Shown here one piece after another: positions 9,023 to 16,775 of a DNA stretch of 36,225 bases. A program made the translations under genes and the position numbers. Where the stretch lies: contig JAGHZW010000077.1 in NCBI GenBank assembly GCA_017745195.1, forward strand, positions 1-36,225. The letters are read 5' to 3'. Below the pieces are notes generated by a model that was not told where the DNA came from, searched no databases, and worked only from the letters and a program-made list of their open reading frames with translations. The stretch comes from Pseudoxanthomonas sp. GTDB taxonomy: Bacteria; Pseudomonadota; Gammaproteobacteria; Xanthomonadales; Xanthomonadaceae. The first letter of the stretch is position 1, and every line of letters starts with the position of its first letter.

Positions 9023-9622
9023 ATGTGGGCGCGGATCAAGCCGCACGCGCTGGGCTTCTGGCGGACGCTGCGCTCGCCCAGCCGCTATTACAGCCTCGGT
9101 GTCCTGACGGTGGCCGGGTTCATCGCCGGAGTGCTGTTCTGGGGCGGATTCAACACCGCGCTGGAGGCCACCAACACCGAGAAGTTCTGCACCAGCTGCC
9201 ATGAAATGCACGACAACGTGTTCCAGGAGCTGAAGGGCACGATCCACTACACCAACCGTTCCGGCGTTCGCGCCACCTGTCCGGACTGCCACGTCCCGCA
9301 CAACTGGACCGACAAGATCGCGCGCAAGATGCAGGCCTCCAAGGAGGTCTGGGGCAAGATATTTGGCACGATCAACACGCGCGAGAAGTTCCTCGACCAT
9401 CGTCTGGTCCTGGCCAACCACGAATGGGAGCGGCTGAAGGCCAACGATTCGCTGGAGTGCCGCAACTGCCACGACTTCGATTCGATGGACCTGACCCGGC
9501 AGAGTCCACGTGCGGCGCGGATACATGCGCTATGGTTGCGTACCGGTGAGCGCACCTGCATCGACTGCCACAAGGGCATCGCCCACCAGCTGCCGAACAT
9601 GCGCGGCGTGCCGCAAGGGTAG
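9023..9622 (+). CDS. napC: Tetraheme quinol dehydrogenase NapC
   Basis: A 199-residue NapC/NirT-family protein that oxidises quinol at the inner membrane and feeds NapB and NapA. One membrane helix (about residues 25-44) is followed by four CxxCH heme sites at residues 56 (CTSCH), 86 (CPDCH), 146 (CRNCH) and 179 (CIDCH). Length and heme spacing match NapC. It is the last gene of napEFDABC; there is no napG/napH, so this protein is the only visible quinol entry point. I see no strong terminator in the 212 bp before the next gene. Confidence 0.95.
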   Translation: MWARIKPHALGFWRTLRSPSRYYSLGVLTVAGFIAGVLFWGGFNTALEATNTEKFCTSCHEMHDNVFQELKGTIHYTNRSGVRATCPDCHVPHNWTDKIARKMQASKEVWGKIFGTINTREKFLDHRLVLANHEWERLKANDSLECRNCHDFDSMDLTRQSPRAARIHALWLRTGERTCIDCHKGIAHQLPNMRGVPQG

Positions 9623-9834
9623 GTTCGGGCGGCGGCTGGAGGATTCCGTTGCCGGATGATCGAGCAGGACCAGGCCTGGGAGGGCAACGAAGTATTCCGC
9701 TCGCGTACGGTTTCACCTGCTGGGCCGCGGCGCTGCGGCGCCTGTGGTGGAAGTGCGGCGACCGGCCGGACTGGCATCGCCCATGTTGCGGGGAGGCATG
9801 GAAATTTTCGGTGGCCCACCATCTGGAGACTGAT

Positions 9835-11244
9835 ATGCGGATTCTCGTTCGACGCCTGCTGCCGGCGGCCTGCCTGCTCGTTGCGGCATGCACCGGTGGT
9901 GTCGCCACTCCCGAACCTGCTGCCACGCCGGCGAAGCCCGCCCAGTCGCCTGTAGCGTCCGCACCGGCACCTGCCGCGACCAGTACAGCGCCGCAGGTGG
10001 TGCTGTTCCGCAACGTCCGCGTCTTCGATGGCGTCTCCGGCAATGTCTCTGCCGCGCAGGATGTGCTGGTCCGCGGCAACCACATCGAGCGCATCGCCGC
10101 GGGCCTGGCGGAGGAACCCGGCGCGCGGGTGATCGATGGCGCCGGCCGGGTGCTGATGCCCGGCCTGATCGATGCGCACTGGCACAGCATGATGGCCGCC
10201 CCGTCGCTGGGGGCGATCCTCAATGGCGACCACCGCTACCTGACCGTGATCGCCGCCGCCGAATCCACGCGTACCCTGATGCGCGGCTTCACCACCGTGC
10301 GCGACGTCGGCGGCAATGTCTTCGGCCTGAAGCAGGCGGTGGACGAGGGAGTGATACCGGGACCGCGGATCTACCCCGCCGGGGCGATGATCACCGTGAC
10401 CAGTGGCCACGGCGACTTCCGCCAGCCCGGCGACCTGCCGCGGACGATGGGCGTGCCCGGCCCCACGGACCTGGACGGCGACACGGCCATCGCCGACAGC
10501 CCGGACGAGGTGCGCCTGCGCGTACGCGAACAGCTCATGCGTGGCGCCTCGCAGATCAAGCTGACCGCCGGTGGCGGCGTGTCCTCGCCGCACAGCCCGC
10601 TGGATGCGGTCACCTTCACCCCGGCCGAACTGCGCGCGGCGACCGAAGCGGCAGGCAACTGGGGCACCTACGTCACGGTGCATGCCTATACGCCCAAGGC
10701 GATCCGCGAGGCGATCGAGGCGGGGGTCAAGGTCATCGAGCATGGCAGCCTGATGGACGACGACACCGCTCGCCTGATTTCACAGAAGGGTGTCTGGCTC
10801 AGCATCCAGCCGTTCCCGGACGCACTGGCTGAAGCGTTCCCGCCGGGCTCGTTCGAGCGGCAGAAGGCCGAAGAGGTCTTCGCCGGCAACAACCACGCCT
10901 ACGATCTGGCGAAGAAGTACAAGCTCAAGACCGCATGGGGCACCGATGTGCTGTTCTCCGCCGCGCTGGCCACGCAGCAGGGCGCGATCCTGGCAAGCCT
11001 GACACGCTGGTACACCCCGTCCGAGGCCCTGGTCATGGCCACCGGCACCAACGGCGAGCTGCTGCAACTGACCGGCAAGCGCAATCCCTATCCCGGGAAG
11101 ATCGGCGTGGTCCAGGAAGGCGCGCTGGCCGACCTGCTGCTGGTCGATGGCGATCCGGTCGCCGACATCTCGCTCATCACCCGGCCCGAGCAGAGCTTCA
11201 AGGTGATCATGAAGGACGGCGTGATCTACAAGAACACGCTGTAG
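9835..11244 (+). CDS. Amidohydrolase, imidazolonepropionase/prolidase-like lipoprotein
   Basis: A 469-residue metal-dependent hydrolase. It starts at ATG 9835, which has CTGGAGAC upstream and begins a lipoprotein signal with lipobox VAAC (Cys19); an open frame back to 9649 lacks homology and was rejected. After an Ala/Pro-rich linker (about residues 20-55) comes the amidohydrolase fold: DAHWHS (metal-binding HxH), QIKLTAGGG with the probable carboxylated lysine, VTVHAYT, VIEHGS, and WGTDV with the catalytic aspartate. Relatives of this group cleave dipeptides or similar amides; the substrate here is unknown. It is probably anchored in the cell envelope. The gene stands alone between nap and the ATPase-PIN-ligase trio. 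Confidence 0.85.
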   Translation: MRILVRRLLPAACLLVAACTGGVATPEPAATPAKPAQSPVASAPAPAATSTAPQVVLFRNVRVFDGVSGNVSAAQDVLVRGNHIERIAAGLAEEPGARVIDGAGRVLMPGLIDAHWHSMMAAPSLGAILNGDHRYLTVIAAAESTRTLMRGFTTVRDVGGNVFGLKQAVDEGVIPGPRIYPAGAMITVTSGHGDFRQPGDLPRTMGVPGPTDLDGDTAIADSPDEVRLRVREQLMRGASQIKLTAGGGVSSPHSPLDAVTFTPAELRAATEAAGNWGTYVTVHAYTPKAIREAIEAGVKVIEHGSLMDDDTARLISQKGVWLSIQPFPDALAEAFPPGSFERQKAEEVFAGNNHAYDLAKKYKLKTAWGTDVLFSAALATQQGAILASLTRWYTPSEALVMATGTNGELLQLTGKRNPYPGKIGVVQEGALADLLLVDGDPVADISLITRPEQSFKVIMKDGVIYKNTL

Positions 11245-11305
11245 GTTCTCTTCACCGACCTTGAGGGTCGTCCACCCGCACCATCCGGACGCAGGCGCTG
11301 CATCG

Positions 11306-12586
11306 ATGTTTTCCCGATTGAGGCTGACCGGTTTCAAGGCCTGGAAGGACACGGGCGATGTCGCCCTCCGCCCGGTGACCATGCTGCTGGGGACCAACTC
11401 GTCGGGGAAGTCCTCGCTGATCCAGAGCCTGCTGCTGCTCAAGCAGACCGTGCAGTCGCCGGACCGCACCATCCACCTGAACCTGGGTGGCGATGAAACC
11501 GACGATCTCTACAACTTCGGCAGCTTCGACAGCGTGCTGAGGCAGGGCTCGGCCACGCGCCAGTTCACCATCAGCCTGGATTTCCAGAGCACGGGCGCAG
11601 CGCGGATCGAGGGTGGACGGTTCGAGTGCGCCTATGGCCAGACTTCCGCCGGCAGCGTGGTGGTGCAGTCGCTGCTGCTGGCCACCGCGGGACGCACGTT
11701 CCGCGCGGTGCGGCGCGACAAGGGCGCGTTTTCGATCTATGTCGATGGCGAGACCCAGCCACGTGGCAAGGGCCGCCACCTGGCGCCCGAGCGCTCGATC
11801 ACCCTGCCGGCCGAGGCCGTGGCCCTGCTCGGCGTGGATGGCCAGCTGGTGCAGGACCTGAGCCTGGGCCTGCGCCGCGAACTGGAGAACATCACCTATC
11901 TCGGTCCACTGCGGCGCAAACCCGAGCGCGACTACACCTGGAACAAGGCCCATCCCGGCGAGATTGGCAGCGACGGACATCGCGCGGTCGACATGCTGCT
12001 GGCCAGTACCCTGGTGCGCGGCGAGGAACAGAACCAGGTGATCGACGGCGTTTCGCGCTGGCTTTCGCGCATGCGCCTGGCTGATCGCCTGGAGGTCCGC
12101 CAGGAAGGGCGTTCGAACCGCTACGCCTTGGTCGTGCGCCGCGACGACGTGGTCTCCAACCTGCACGACGTCGGCATCGGCATCTCGCAGGTGCTGCCGG
12201 TGCTGGTGGCGGCGTACTTCGCCCCGGCCGGTAGCGCGATCCTGCTGGAGGAGCCGGAGATCCACCTGCATCCGCTGGCCCAGTCGGTGCTCGCCGAGCT
12301 GTTCGTGGAGGTCAGCCGCGAGCGCGGCGTGCAGTTCATCGTGGAGACGCATTCGGAGCACCTGTTCCGGCGCATGCAGACCCTGCTGGCAGCGGAGAAG
12401 GCGACGCCGGAGGATTGCGCGATGTACTTCGTCGAGCGCGAGGCCGGCGCGGCGAAGATGCGCGCGCTGCAGGTGGACCGCTTCGGGCGGGTGACCAACT
12501 GGCCCGAGGGCTTCTTCGGCGACGCGCTGGGCGAGACGCGGGAGCAGGCGCGGCTGATGTTCGAGCGGCAGCGGCGGGGCGGGTAG
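11306..12586 (+). CDS. SMC/OLD-like AAA ATPase (DUF3696-type)
   Basis: A 426-residue ATPase of the ABC/SMC-like class, similar to predicted ATPases of the COG4938/DUF3696 type. Motifs: Walker A GTNSSGKS at residues 29-36; a signature-like DVGIGISQVLPVL from 288; Walker B ILLEEPEIHLHP with catalytic glutamates around 315-316; and the switch histidine in FIVETHSEH (His349). The C-terminal tail (YFVEREAGAAKMRALQVDRFG onward) resembles DUF3696. There is no Toprim domain, so it is not a classic OLD nuclease. The start is taken at ATG 11306, where family homology begins (MFSRLRLTGFKAW); its ribosome site is weak. The stop TAG shares its last base with the GTG start of the PIN gene, so the two are tightly coupled. 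Such ATPases often act as sensors that control a partner effector. Confidence 0.85.
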   Translation: MFSRLRLTGFKAWKDTGDVALRPVTMLLGTNSSGKSSLIQSLLLLKQTVQSPDRTIHLNLGGDETDDLYNFGSFDSVLRQGSATRQFTISLDFQSTGAARIEGGRFECAYGQTSAGSVVVQSLLLATAGRTFRAVRRDKGAFSIYVDGETQPRGKGRHLAPERSITLPAEAVALLGVDGQLVQDLSLGLRRELENITYLGPLRRKPERDYTWNKAHPGEIGSDGHRAVDMLLASTLVRGEEQNQVIDGVSRWLSRMRLADRLEVRQEGRSNRYALVVRRDDVVSNLHDVGIGISQVLPVLVAAYFAPAGSAILLEEPEIHLHPLAQSVLAELFVEVSRERGVQFIVETHSEHLFRRMQTLLAAEKATPEDCAMYFVEREAGAAKMRALQVDRFGRVTNWPEGFFGDALGETREQARLMFERQRRGG

Positions 12587-13113
12587 TGAGGCGGCGCTAC
12601 GTCGTTGACACCAACGTGCTGATCGCCGCCAGCGCGGCCGATCCGGTCCAGCCGAAGGACATCGACGCCACCCCGGACGACCCGGCGCTGCGCGGCCAGG
12701 TGTGGGAATGGCTGGACCGCTTCCAGCGCGGCGACACGCGGATGGTCCTGGACGCAGCCGGGCGGATCATGGAGGAGTACAGCCGCAAGCTGGGCTTCAA
12801 CGATTTCGGCATCCAGGTGGTCATGCACAAGTGGAGCACGGCGGCGGTGGACGACGTGGAAGTGGCCTACGATGCCGACGAAAGCGCGATCCTCGCCGCG
12901 CCGCTGACGGAGCTGGTCCATGACAACGCCGACCGGAAAATGGTGGCCGCCGCGCTGGCGTCGCGGCGTGCGTTCGGCGAGGGTTGCATCGCGTTCGCCG
13001 GCGACACCGACTGGCATGACTGGGAGGCCGGCCTGCTCGAACAGGGCGTGCTGCTGGAGCCGATCATCGAGGCGTGGTCGCGGGCCAAGCATGCGCAGAA
13101 GCAGGCGCGCTGA
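12586..13113 (+). CDS. PIN-domain protein, predicted ribonuclease
   Basis: A 175-residue protein beginning RRRYVVDTNVLIAAS, the classic N terminus of a PIN nuclease with the first acidic residue at Asp8. Other candidate metal ligands are Glu63/Glu64 (IMEEYS), Asp113 and Asp116 (VHDNADRKMVAAAL), and Asp140/142/145 (GDTDWHDW). PIN domains cut single-stranded RNA using two metal ions. It is longer than a VapC toxin (about 130 residues), and no VapB-like antitoxin is next to it. The GTG start at 12586 overlaps the stop of the ATPase gene. The RNA ligase gene starts 15 bp downstream. The activity is inferred from the fold only. Confidence 0.78.
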   Translation: MRRRYVVDTNVLIAASAADPVQPKDIDATPDDPALRGQVWEWLDRFQRGDTRMVLDAAGRIMEEYSRKLGFNDFGIQVVMHKWSTAAVDDVEVAYDADESAILAAPLTELVHDNADRKMVAAALASRRAFGEGCIAFAGDTDWHDWEAGLLEQGVLLEPIIEAWSRAKHAQKQAR

Positions 13114-13128
13114 GGCGGCGGGGCAGGC

Positions 13129-13830
13129 GTGAGCGATTTCTTCCGGTTCCCGACGACGCCGCACCTGGCCTGGCTGGGCGGCGGCGACACCCCGCGCGAC
13201 GACAAGGTGCTTTCGCCCGAGGAGGCCGGGGCGCTGCTGTCGGGCGAGGTGGTGGTCGAGGAGAAGCTCGATGGTGCCAACCTCGGCTTCTCGCTCGACG
13301 GGGACGGCAACTTGCGCGCGCAGAACCGCGGCCAGTACCTGGCGCAGCCGCATGCCGGCCAGTTCGCGCGCCTGCCGGCTTGGGAATCGATCCACGGCGA
13401 CGCACTGCGAAGCGTGCTCAGCCCGGAGCTGATCCTGTTCGGCGAGTGGTGCGCGGCGCGGCATTCGCTGGACTACACCCTGCTGCCGGACTGGTTCCTG
13501 GTCTTCGACGTGTACGACCGCAGCGCCGGCCACTTCTGGAGCACGGCGCGGCGCGACCGGCTGGCCGCCGACGCCGGCCTGCAGACCGTGCCGCAGGTGC
13601 TGTTGGGCCACACCGGTATCGCCGAGCTGGAGAAGATCCTGGTCGAGTGGCCCAGCCGCTACCGCAGCGGCCCCATGGAGGGCGTGGTGGTGCGGCGCCA
13701 GGACCAGCAGCACGCGCTTGCGCGGGCCAAGCTGGTGCGCGCCGATTTCACCCAGGCCATCGAAGGCCACTGGCGCAGCCGGGCCATCGAGTGGAACCGC
13801 GTGGTGTATGCGGGGCGGGAAACAGGCTAG
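13129..13830 (+). CDS. RNA ligase family protein (Rnl2-like nucleotidyltransferase)
   Basis: A 233-residue protein with all core motifs of the ATP-dependent RNA ligase fold: motif I EEKLDGAN with the predicted AMP-accepting Lys46; an NRGQYL segment; motif III LFGEWCAARHSLDY; motif IIIa FLVFDVYDR; motif IV MEGVVVRR; and motif V ARAKLVRADF. It ends soon after motif V, so it is a minimal nucleotidyltransferase without the C-terminal domain of T4 Rnl2. Enzymes of this type seal RNA ends, often after nuclease damage. The GTG start at 13129 fits the short gap from the PIN gene. The neighbourhood suggests it joins RNA cut by that nuclease, but this is inference. Confidence 0.85.
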   Translation: MSDFFRFPTTPHLAWLGGGDTPRDDKVLSPEEAGALLSGEVVVEEKLDGANLGFSLDGDGNLRAQNRGQYLAQPHAGQFARLPAWESIHGDALRSVLSPELILFGEWCAARHSLDYTLLPDWFLVFDVYDRSAGHFWSTARRDRLAADAGLQTVPQVLLGHTGIAELEKILVEWPSRYRSGPMEGVVVRRQDQQHALARAKLVRADFTQAIEGHWRSRAIEWNRVVYAGRETG

Positions 13831-13855
13831 TCCCGGGCCGCTGGCCGGCCCGGGA
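13831..13855. terminator. Perfect 10-bp hairpin between convergent genes
   Basis: TCCCGGGCCG (13831-13840) pairs perfectly with CGGCCCGGGA (13846-13855) around a CTGGC loop. It starts immediately after the RNA ligase stop codon and 27 bp from the end of the convergent GH9 gene. There is no clear T-run on either side, so it may slow or end transcription in both directions or protect mRNA 3' ends. Confidence 0.6.
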
Positions 13856-13881
13856 AAGACGATACGCGGCTGCCCGCCGTC

Positions 13882-16353
13882 CTAGGGCTTGCCGCGCTGC
13901 GCCGCGGCCAGGGCCAGGAACATGAAGTTCTCCGCGCCGCCGCCCATCACGTATTCGCGCTGCTGCCAGAAGTACGGCCAGACCTTCAGCTCAGGCAGGT
14001 CCGGGCGGATCAGCGCGGTACCCGAGATCACGCCGCCGGGGATGTAGCTCCAGTCGGCGCGGTTGGTGCCGTAGGCGACCGTGGCCGACTTCGCGCCCAC
14101 GCCGGAAGCGAACGATTCGGTGTTGTTGCCCGGGTGTACGCCCAGCACGAAGTTCAGCGCTTCCATCTGCAGTGTGTCCGGCGTGTGCTGCGGCCAGGCC
14201 TTGCGGAAGAAGTACTGGTCCACGCCGAACTTCTGGATGTCCCAGCCTGCGCCCCAGATGTAGGGCACGTACGGGACGCCGTACGGGGTGCGGGTCGCTT
14301 CGTCCGCCAGCTTGGCCTGGTGCGTCTTCACCGCCGCATCGACTTCAGCGAGGAAGCGGGTGTCGTCGATCAGCGGCAGCGCCTCGGCCAGCGCCGGGCC
14401 GGCCTGGTCGATGTGGGCGACGATATCGGCCTTCATCGCCAGCAGCCGGTCGATGTAGGGGCGCTCGCGCGTGGTGCGGGCCAGTTCCGCGGCGGCGAAG
14501 ACCTGCGGCTTCAGCTTGTCGCCACGGTCGATGGCGTGCGTGTAGAGGTCTCTGGCTGCCGCCAGCGCTTCGGCGGCCATGCCCGGGTTGGTCTTCTCCA
14601 GGACGCGCGCGGCCGTGGCCAGTTCAGCGGCCGTGGCCAGTTCACGATCGGGGTTGTCCTCGGTGAACACCCAGCGGTCGTCGGCGATCGAAGAGCTCGT
14701 GCCGGTGCGCGCGCCGGGAGCCAGCGAGGGGTCGTACTGCAGGCCGTCGCTCTGCGTGGTGACGTCACCCAGCAGCGTGTACTGCGCCAGCGTGGGTTCG
14801 ATGATGCCGCGGTACGTGCGCCCCATCGCCTTGTAACCGCCCAGCACGCTCAACAGGCCATGCTCGACCTGCTGCAGCGCATCGTTGATGCCGTCGGGCC
14901 TGAGCATCTGCACCTGCTTCTTCGCCTGGTCGATGCTGGTGGCGTCGTAGTCCAGGCCGAACTCCTCGACCATCTTGGCCAGCAGCCAGACCGTGCCCAT
15001 CTGGCTTTCCACGCGCAGGTCGTAGTCGCCGGCATCGTGCCAGCCGCCGGAGGTGAGGCCGGGCACGCGTTCGCCGGGTTTGTAACGGGTGAGCGTGTCG
15101 GCGCCCTGGTCGTAGCCGTCGAAGTGCACGCCGGGCTTGGCCATGCGCGCGTCGTCCTGGTGGTCCAGGCCGTGCCAGGTGCGGTAGTTCTCCTGGACCA
15201 GCATGTGGCACATCTGCGCCGGCAGGAAGTATTCGAGCGTGGGCTGCCACACGCCGCGGTCGTAGACGTCGTCGGCGATGCGGAAGGCGTGCGTCCTGCG
15301 GCCACGGTATTCCAGTTCGTACATGCCCGGCTCGGTGACCTTGTCGAGGTCGGCGGTCAGGTACTGGTAGCGCAGGAACTGGCCCCACGGCCGGGGCGTG
15401 AACCGCGCCGCTTCGCGCGGACCGGCTTCGGTCATGCGATAGAGCACCAGCGGATCGGCGCGCTGGTCGCGCTTGTCCTGCTCGATCACCACCGTCTTGG
15501 CCTGCTCCGGCCGGTAGCCGACCTGCGAAACCTGCACCACCGGCGCGTAGCGCCAGGCCGGGTCGACATTCGGCGTGATCAGCCAGGACACCGCATCGGT
15601 GGTCGCGCCCGGGCGCGTGGTTTCGCGCACGATGTACCAGCCGTTGTTGAAGTTGCCGCGACCGTCGAGCAGTTCGAGCCGGCCGCTGCGGCTTTCGATC
15701 TTCAGGCGTTGCAGGCTGCTTTCGGGCGCGACGACCAGCGTCCTGCCGGTCGCCATCGGCGCGGCGACGAGCTGGCCATGGTCGCTGCGGACCGGGCCGT
15801 TGGCCTGGCGCGGGAAGATGCCGGCGGCGCCATCCATCAGCCAGGACTTGCCGAACAGGTCGGTGGGGAACAGTTCGAAGTTGAAGCCGACCTTGCCTTC
15901 CCATTCGGCTGGCAACGGCTTGTCGAGGTCGACCGCGACCTTGAACGCATAGCCATCGAGCGGCACGACCCGCACGTGGTAGCTGAAGTGCAGGTCGGGA
16001 TATTCGATCGGATTGAAGCCCTTGCGGTCTTTGCTCTCGTCGGGATAGCGCAGGGTCTGGGCCACCGCGCCGGTGGCGGTATCCAGCACCGGCTTGCCCA
16101 CGGCCGCGGGCATCGGCGACCACTGGCCGGGCGAGGGCTCCAGCCGCAGGTCGCCATTGGCGGCGACGCGCTCGCCATGCTGGATGACGGTGACGCCAGT
16201 CTGGTGGCCGTCGGGATAGATGTCGGCGAAGACGGTAACGTTCAGCCCGGGTGCTTCCAGGTAGCCCTGTTCGTTGAGCTTGAGCTTGGACTCGGCGTGC
16301 GCCGCACCAGCGAGGACACAAAGCGCCGCGGCGCCCAGGATTGCTGACTTCAT
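13882..16353 (-). CDS. Glycoside hydrolase family 9 (endoglucanase-like), secreted
   Basis: An 823-residue secreted enzyme predicted to hydrolyse beta-1,4-glucans. It has a signal peptide (MKSAILGAAALCVLAGAAHA), then a long N-terminal beta-rich region. An immunoglobulin-like CelD_N-type segment follows near VQVSQVGYRPEQAKTVVI (about residues 290-390), then the catalytic (alpha/alpha)6 domain. Catalytic residues: Asp440 and Asp443 in SGGWHDAGDYD, and Glu746 in NNTESFASGVG as the probable acid. The start ATG at 16353 has GGGGAG upstream; the open frame reaching 16434 adds non-homologous residues. The roughly 290-residue extra N-terminal part is larger than in many GH9 enzymes and I cannot name it. 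It stands alone, convergent to the RNA ligase gene. Confidence 0.88.
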   Translation of the reverse strand: MKSAILGAAALCVLAGAAHAESKLKLNEQGYLEAPGLNVTVFADIYPDGHQTGVTVIQHGERVAANGDLRLEPSPGQWSPMPAAVGKPVLDTATGAVAQTLRYPDESKDRKGFNPIEYPDLHFSYHVRVVPLDGYAFKVAVDLDKPLPAEWEGKVGFNFELFPTDLFGKSWLMDGAAGIFPRQANGPVRSDHGQLVAAPMATGRTLVVAPESSLQRLKIESRSGRLELLDGRGNFNNGWYIVRETTRPGATTDAVSWLITPNVDPAWRYAPVVQVSQVGYRPEQAKTVVIEQDKRDQRADPLVLYRMTEAGPREAARFTPRPWGQFLRYQYLTADLDKVTEPGMYELEYRGRRTHAFRIADDVYDRGVWQPTLEYFLPAQMCHMLVQENYRTWHGLDHQDDARMAKPGVHFDGYDQGADTLTRYKPGERVPGLTSGGWHDAGDYDLRVESQMGTVWLLAKMVEEFGLDYDATSIDQAKKQVQMLRPDGINDALQQVEHGLLSVLGGYKAMGRTYRGIIEPTLAQYTLLGDVTTQSDGLQYDPSLAPGARTGTSSSIADDRWVFTEDNPDRELATAAELATAARVLEKTNPGMAAEALAAARDLYTHAIDRGDKLKPQVFAAAELARTTRERPYIDRLLAMKADIVAHIDQAGPALAEALPLIDDTRFLAEVDAAVKTHQAKLADEATRTPYGVPYVPYIWGAGWDIQKFGVDQYFFRKAWPQHTPDTLQMEALNFVLGVHPGNNTESFASGVGAKSATVAYGTNRADWSYIPGGVISGTALIRPDLPELKVWPYFWQQREYVMGGGAENFMFLALAAAQRGKP

Positions 16354-16391
16354 CGATCTCCCCGAATCTGGCCGTGTCGGCCGGAGGGCCG

Positions 16392-16397
16392 ATGATA
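16392..16397 (-). promoter_or_regulatory. Possible -10 element of the GH9 gene
   Basis: On the minus strand TATCAT lies 38 bp before the GH9 start, a good -10 match. The -35 position 17 bp further up reads TGCCGC, a poor match. Confidence 0.35.
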
Positions 16398-16460
16398 GGG
16401 GCAGGCCCGGCTTCGCGGCATGTCCACGGCGCATGTCGCGTCAGCCACTTCAAGGTGCAC

Positions 16461-16490
16461 AAAAAAGCCCGCTTCGATGGCGGGCTTTTT
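16461..16490 (-). terminator. Intrinsic terminator of the tRNA-Met gene
   Basis: GCCCGC (16467-16472) and GCGGGC (16480-16485) form a stem around a 7-nt loop, flanked by six A on the left and five T on the right, so it works in both directions. It lies 32 bp beyond the 3' end of tRNA-Met on the minus strand and is the best intrinsic terminator in the window. Confidence 0.85.
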
Positions 16491-16522
16491 GAACTGCAAG
16501 ATGCTGGTTTTTATGGAAATTC

Positions 16523-16599
16523 TGGTGGCTATGGGTGGACTCGAACCACCGACCCCAGCATTATGAGTGCTGTGCTCTAACCGGCTGAGCTACATAGCC
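16523..16599 (-). tRNA. tRNA-Met (CAT), elongator
   Basis: Read on the minus strand, the 77-nt gene starts GGCTATG and ends CATAGCCACCA, with the CCA tail encoded. The cloverleaf closes: a 7-bp acceptor stem, D-arm GCTC/GAGC, anticodon arm CAGCA/TGCTG with loop CTCATAA, and T-arm GGTGG/CCACC with loop TTCGAGT. The anticodon is CAT. The first pair is G-C, so it is not initiator tRNA. The sequence follows the Escherichia coli metT pattern more closely than the lysidine-modified tRNA-Ile2. Confidence 0.95.
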
Positions 16600-16676
16600 A
16601 GAAATCCAAAACATCCGCCGGTTTTCGACTGCGGGCCGTGATCGGCATGGCGACAGGTCGACGCGGGGAACCGCGA

Positions 16677-16705
16677 ATTCTTCATGGTCGGGCCCCTGTT
16701 GTCAA
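16677..16705 (-). promoter_or_regulatory. Promoter of the tRNA-Met gene
   Basis: On the minus strand a perfect TTGACA (16705-16700) is followed after exactly 17 bp by AAGAAT (16682-16677), which matches TATAAT at four positions. It points toward the tRNA, whose 5' end lies about 78 bp downstream, leaving a leader of about 70 nt to be removed by RNase P. Confidence 0.65.
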
Positions 16706-16775
16706 TGCGGAGCTTGTGGGCCCGCCGGGGCCATGGCAGAGTCGGGCCAGTTGAAATATTTCTGGAGTCCGCATC

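Noticed and set aside
9649-9834. N-terminal extension of the amidohydrolase
   Set aside because: The ATG at 9835 begins a clean lipoprotein signal with a ribosome site; the upstream residues are Trp/Cys/Arg-rich without homology.
11306-12586. OLD-family nuclease (Gabija GajA type)
   Set aside because: No Toprim domain follows the ATPase and no UvrD-like helicase gene is adjacent.
12586-13113. VapC toxin of a toxin-antitoxin pair
   Set aside because: The protein is longer than VapC, has no small antitoxin gene before it, and is fused by overlap to an ATPase gene instead.
14134-16347. Plus-strand open frame of 737 codons opposite the GH9 gene
   Set aside because: The minus-strand GH9 gene has a signal peptide and catalytic residues; the plus-strand product is a low-complexity shadow.
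16523-16599. tRNA-Ile2 (CAT anticodon) instead of tRNA-Met
   Set aside because: The acceptor and anticodon stems follow the elongator tRNA-Met pattern; the modified C of tRNA-Ile2 cannot be ruled out from sequence, but the body does not resemble it.
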